From contig MEZG01000060.1 of NCBI GenBank assembly GCA_001775965.1, forward strand, positions 1 to 15,164: 15,164 nucleotides of DNA. The letters run 5' to 3'. The DNA is from Candidatus Bathyarchaeota archaeon RBG_13_60_20 (GTDB taxonomy: Archaea > Thermoproteota > Bathyarchaeia > TCS64). Below the pieces are notes generated by a model that saw nothing but the letters and a program-made list of their open reading frames with translations, had not been told where the DNA came from and searched no databases. Positions 14,282 to 15,164 of this stretch are shown piece after piece. Made by a program: the position numbers and the translations under genes. Positions within the stretch are counted from its first letter, which is position 1. The number at the start of each line of letters is the position of its first letter.

Positions 14282-14289
14282 ATGGGTGA
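14137..14289 (+). pseudogene. Plus-strand C-terminal coding remnant overlapping the DUF72 start
   Basis: An open frame from just after the in-frame TGA at 14134-14136 to TGA 14287-14289 encodes about 50 residues (KLRAELLQGEALGSF, later RGGYREAPMEG and GGGYFTVYRPG). Third positions are mostly G or C as in the real genes nearby. No usable start codon lies near its beginning (the only ATG is 14224). Its stop overlaps the DUF72 ATG (14282) by eight bases, the usual geometry of adjacent operon genes, so it resembles the surviving 3' end of a gene once co-transcribed with DUF72. I do not recognise the family. Confidence 0.3.
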
Positions 14290-14968
14290 GGGTAGGAGGG
14301 TTCTCCTCGTGGGGGCGGGTGGCTGGGACTACCTCGCCAGCAGCGGAGACCGCCTAAAGGCCTACGCCCGGCTCTTCGACTTCGCAGAGGTGAACGCCAC
14401 CTTCTACCACCTGCCGAGGCTCTCAGCGGTAAGGTCGTGGAGGAGGAGGGCCCCACCAGGCTTCACCTTCGCCGTGAAGTGCAACAAGCGCGCCACCCAC
14501 GAGCTGAGGCTCAGGGCCGAGGAGGAGACCTACAGGGTACTGGAGAGGATGGCGGAGGCTATGAGGCTCCTCCGATCCTGGATGCTGGTGCTCCAGACGC
14601 CCCCCAGCCTCCCCCTCGACACGGTGAAGGTCCGGGAGGTTGGTGAGCTGCTCCGCGGCGCCGGCCTTTGCGCCGGGGTCTTCTGGGAGGCGCGGACCCC
14701 CCTCAGCCCCGGGAAGCTCAGGGGAGTACGCGCCGAGATGATCCGCGCCGGTGTCACCCCCGTCGTAGACCTGGGGAGGGAGGCCCCTGTAGAGGGGGCC
14801 CAGGCAGTGTACTCGCGACTCTTCGGCTCCGCCCCCCTCACGGACGAGTCCCTGAGGCTCATCGATGAAAGGCTGAAGCTCAGCGGGGCCGAGCTCGCGG
14901 TTCTCAGCTTCCACGGTGCAGCCATGTACAAGGATGCACACCGGTTTAAAACGCTCAGGGGCCGGTGA
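14282..14968 (+). CDS. DUF72 (YecE-like) family protein
   Basis: This is a member of DUF72, a widespread TIM-barrel family of unknown biochemical function. From ATG 14282 the product is 228 residues. Family signatures: LVGAGGWDYLA (9-19), FAEVNATFYHLPRLSAVRSW (~34-53), FTFAVKCNKRATH (~61-73), a central LQTPPSLPLD (~104-113), and late YSRLFGSAPLT plus SFHGAAMYKDAHRFK (~209-223). The length is near the lower end for the family. I chose ATG 14282 over GTG 14237 because the conserved first strand starts a few codons later and the 15 extra residues have no family-like sequence. CTACTTTACAG (14246-14256) about 30 bp upstream could be a TATA-like element, though it is weak. The coding remnant upstream suggests the gene may once have been second in an operon. 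Confidence 0.88.
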   Translation: MGEGRRVLLVGAGGWDYLASSGDRLKAYARLFDFAEVNATFYHLPRLSAVRSWRRRAPPGFTFAVKCNKRATHELRLRAEEETYRVLERMAEAMRLLRSWMLVLQTPPSLPLDTVKVREVGELLRGAGLCAGVFWEARTPLSPGKLRGVRAEMIRAGVTPVVDLGREAPVEGAQAVYSRLFGSAPLTDESLRLIDERLKLSGAELAVLSFHGAAMYKDAHRFKTLRGR

Positions 14969-15046
14969 CCGTGTTTTACATGTCCACGCAGCTATTTGCC
15001 CCCCTCATTGAAACTTCGCCGTTTCGTCACCGCTTGGCTTACGGTT

Positions 15047-15138
15047 TCCATGTAAGTATCCGTGATCCATGTACCTATGTCCTTTAATATTCTTGTCAAG
15101 TATCATTCTGCATTAGACGGGAGGCTACCGCAGGCCAC
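15047..15138 (+). promoter_or_regulatory. Putative promoter with direct repeats before the right-edge gene
   Basis: The 170-bp gap after the DUF72 stop contains TCCATGTA twice (15047-15054 and 15066-15073, 19 bp apart, same orientation), then TTTAATAT (15083-15090) as a TATA-like element, then GGGAGG (15119-15124) 14 bases before an ATG at 15139. A small GAAAC...GTTTC inverted repeat lies at 15010-15025. The tandem octamers just upstream of the core could be regulator sites. Confidence 0.4.
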
Positions 15139-15164
15139 ATGACTCAAGTGGAGTACCAGTCCAT
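15139..15164 (+). CDS. Start of a gene cut by the right window edge
   Basis: Only eight codons are visible (MTQVEYQS), so no family can be named. Support comes from the upstream arrangement: a TATA-like element about 50 bp before the ATG and a purine-rich possible ribosome-binding site. Treat the call as tentative. Confidence 0.35.

Noticed and set aside
1..15164. CRISPR array, defence island, transposon or integrated element
   Set aside because: No regularly spaced repeats, transposase, integrase, toxin-antitoxin pair or tRNA-linked attachment site was seen. Gene content is housekeeping and metabolic, with fairly uniform base composition.

Overview
The window looks archaeal. Most genes are preceded, about 25-33 bp upstream of the start codon, by an AT-rich TATA-like element, as expected for leaderless archaeal transcripts. 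Several products are archaeal or archaeal/eukaryotic in type: a Cgi121 subunit of the KEOPS complex, a Tan1-like THUMP protein, a short crenarchaeal-style OB-fold single-stranded-DNA-binding protein and an archaeal DUF89 protein. Base composition is GC-rich, AGG is a common arginine codon, and a REC-PAS-GAF histidine kinase is present. Together these suggest a TACK-lineage archaeon outside the core Thermoprotei (a Bathyarchaeia- or Nitrososphaeria-like group). That placement is inference; no rRNA or other marker is present to settle it.

Left part (1-4750): a DEAD-box RNA helicase leaves the window at its left edge (minus strand). A divergent ZIP metal transporter follows, then a YrdC/Sua5 threonylcarbamoyl-AMP synthase, a DUF89 protein (minus), a THUMP/Tan1-like protein (plus) and Cgi121 (minus). 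Sua5 and Cgi121 act in the same pathway (t6A at tRNA position 37), and Tan1-type proteins assist ac4C formation in tRNA, so this is a tRNA-modification neighbourhood. Genes are packed tightly: two convergent pairs overlap by 18-20 bp, and DUF89 and THUMP share one central TATA element.

Middle (4751-10562): a class V aminotransferase that probably forms an operon with cgi121; divergently, an SSB-like OB-fold protein; then an arginase-superfamily protein with an altered metal site; then a 1075-residue histidine kinase on the minus strand with an N-terminal receiver domain and three GAF domains.

Right part (10633-15164): a DAO-family FAD oxidoreductase (minus), a divergent SAM methyltransferase, an MBL-fold hydrolase, a 491-bp stretch without an intact gene (13791-14281), a DUF72 protein, and an upstream region leading to a gene cut by the right edge. 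The 491-bp stretch holds a possible frameshifted small minus-strand gene with a GGGGGGC slippery-type run, and a plus-strand C-terminal coding remnant that overlaps the DUF72 start.

I found no CRISPR array, transposase, tRNA, rRNA or recognisable defence system. The most interesting observations are regulatory: inverted repeats that place the start codon in a hairpin loop (cgi121 and the MBL gene), palindromes at the helicase and ZIP promoters, a shared bidirectional core promoter, and the frameshifted locus before the DUF72 gene.
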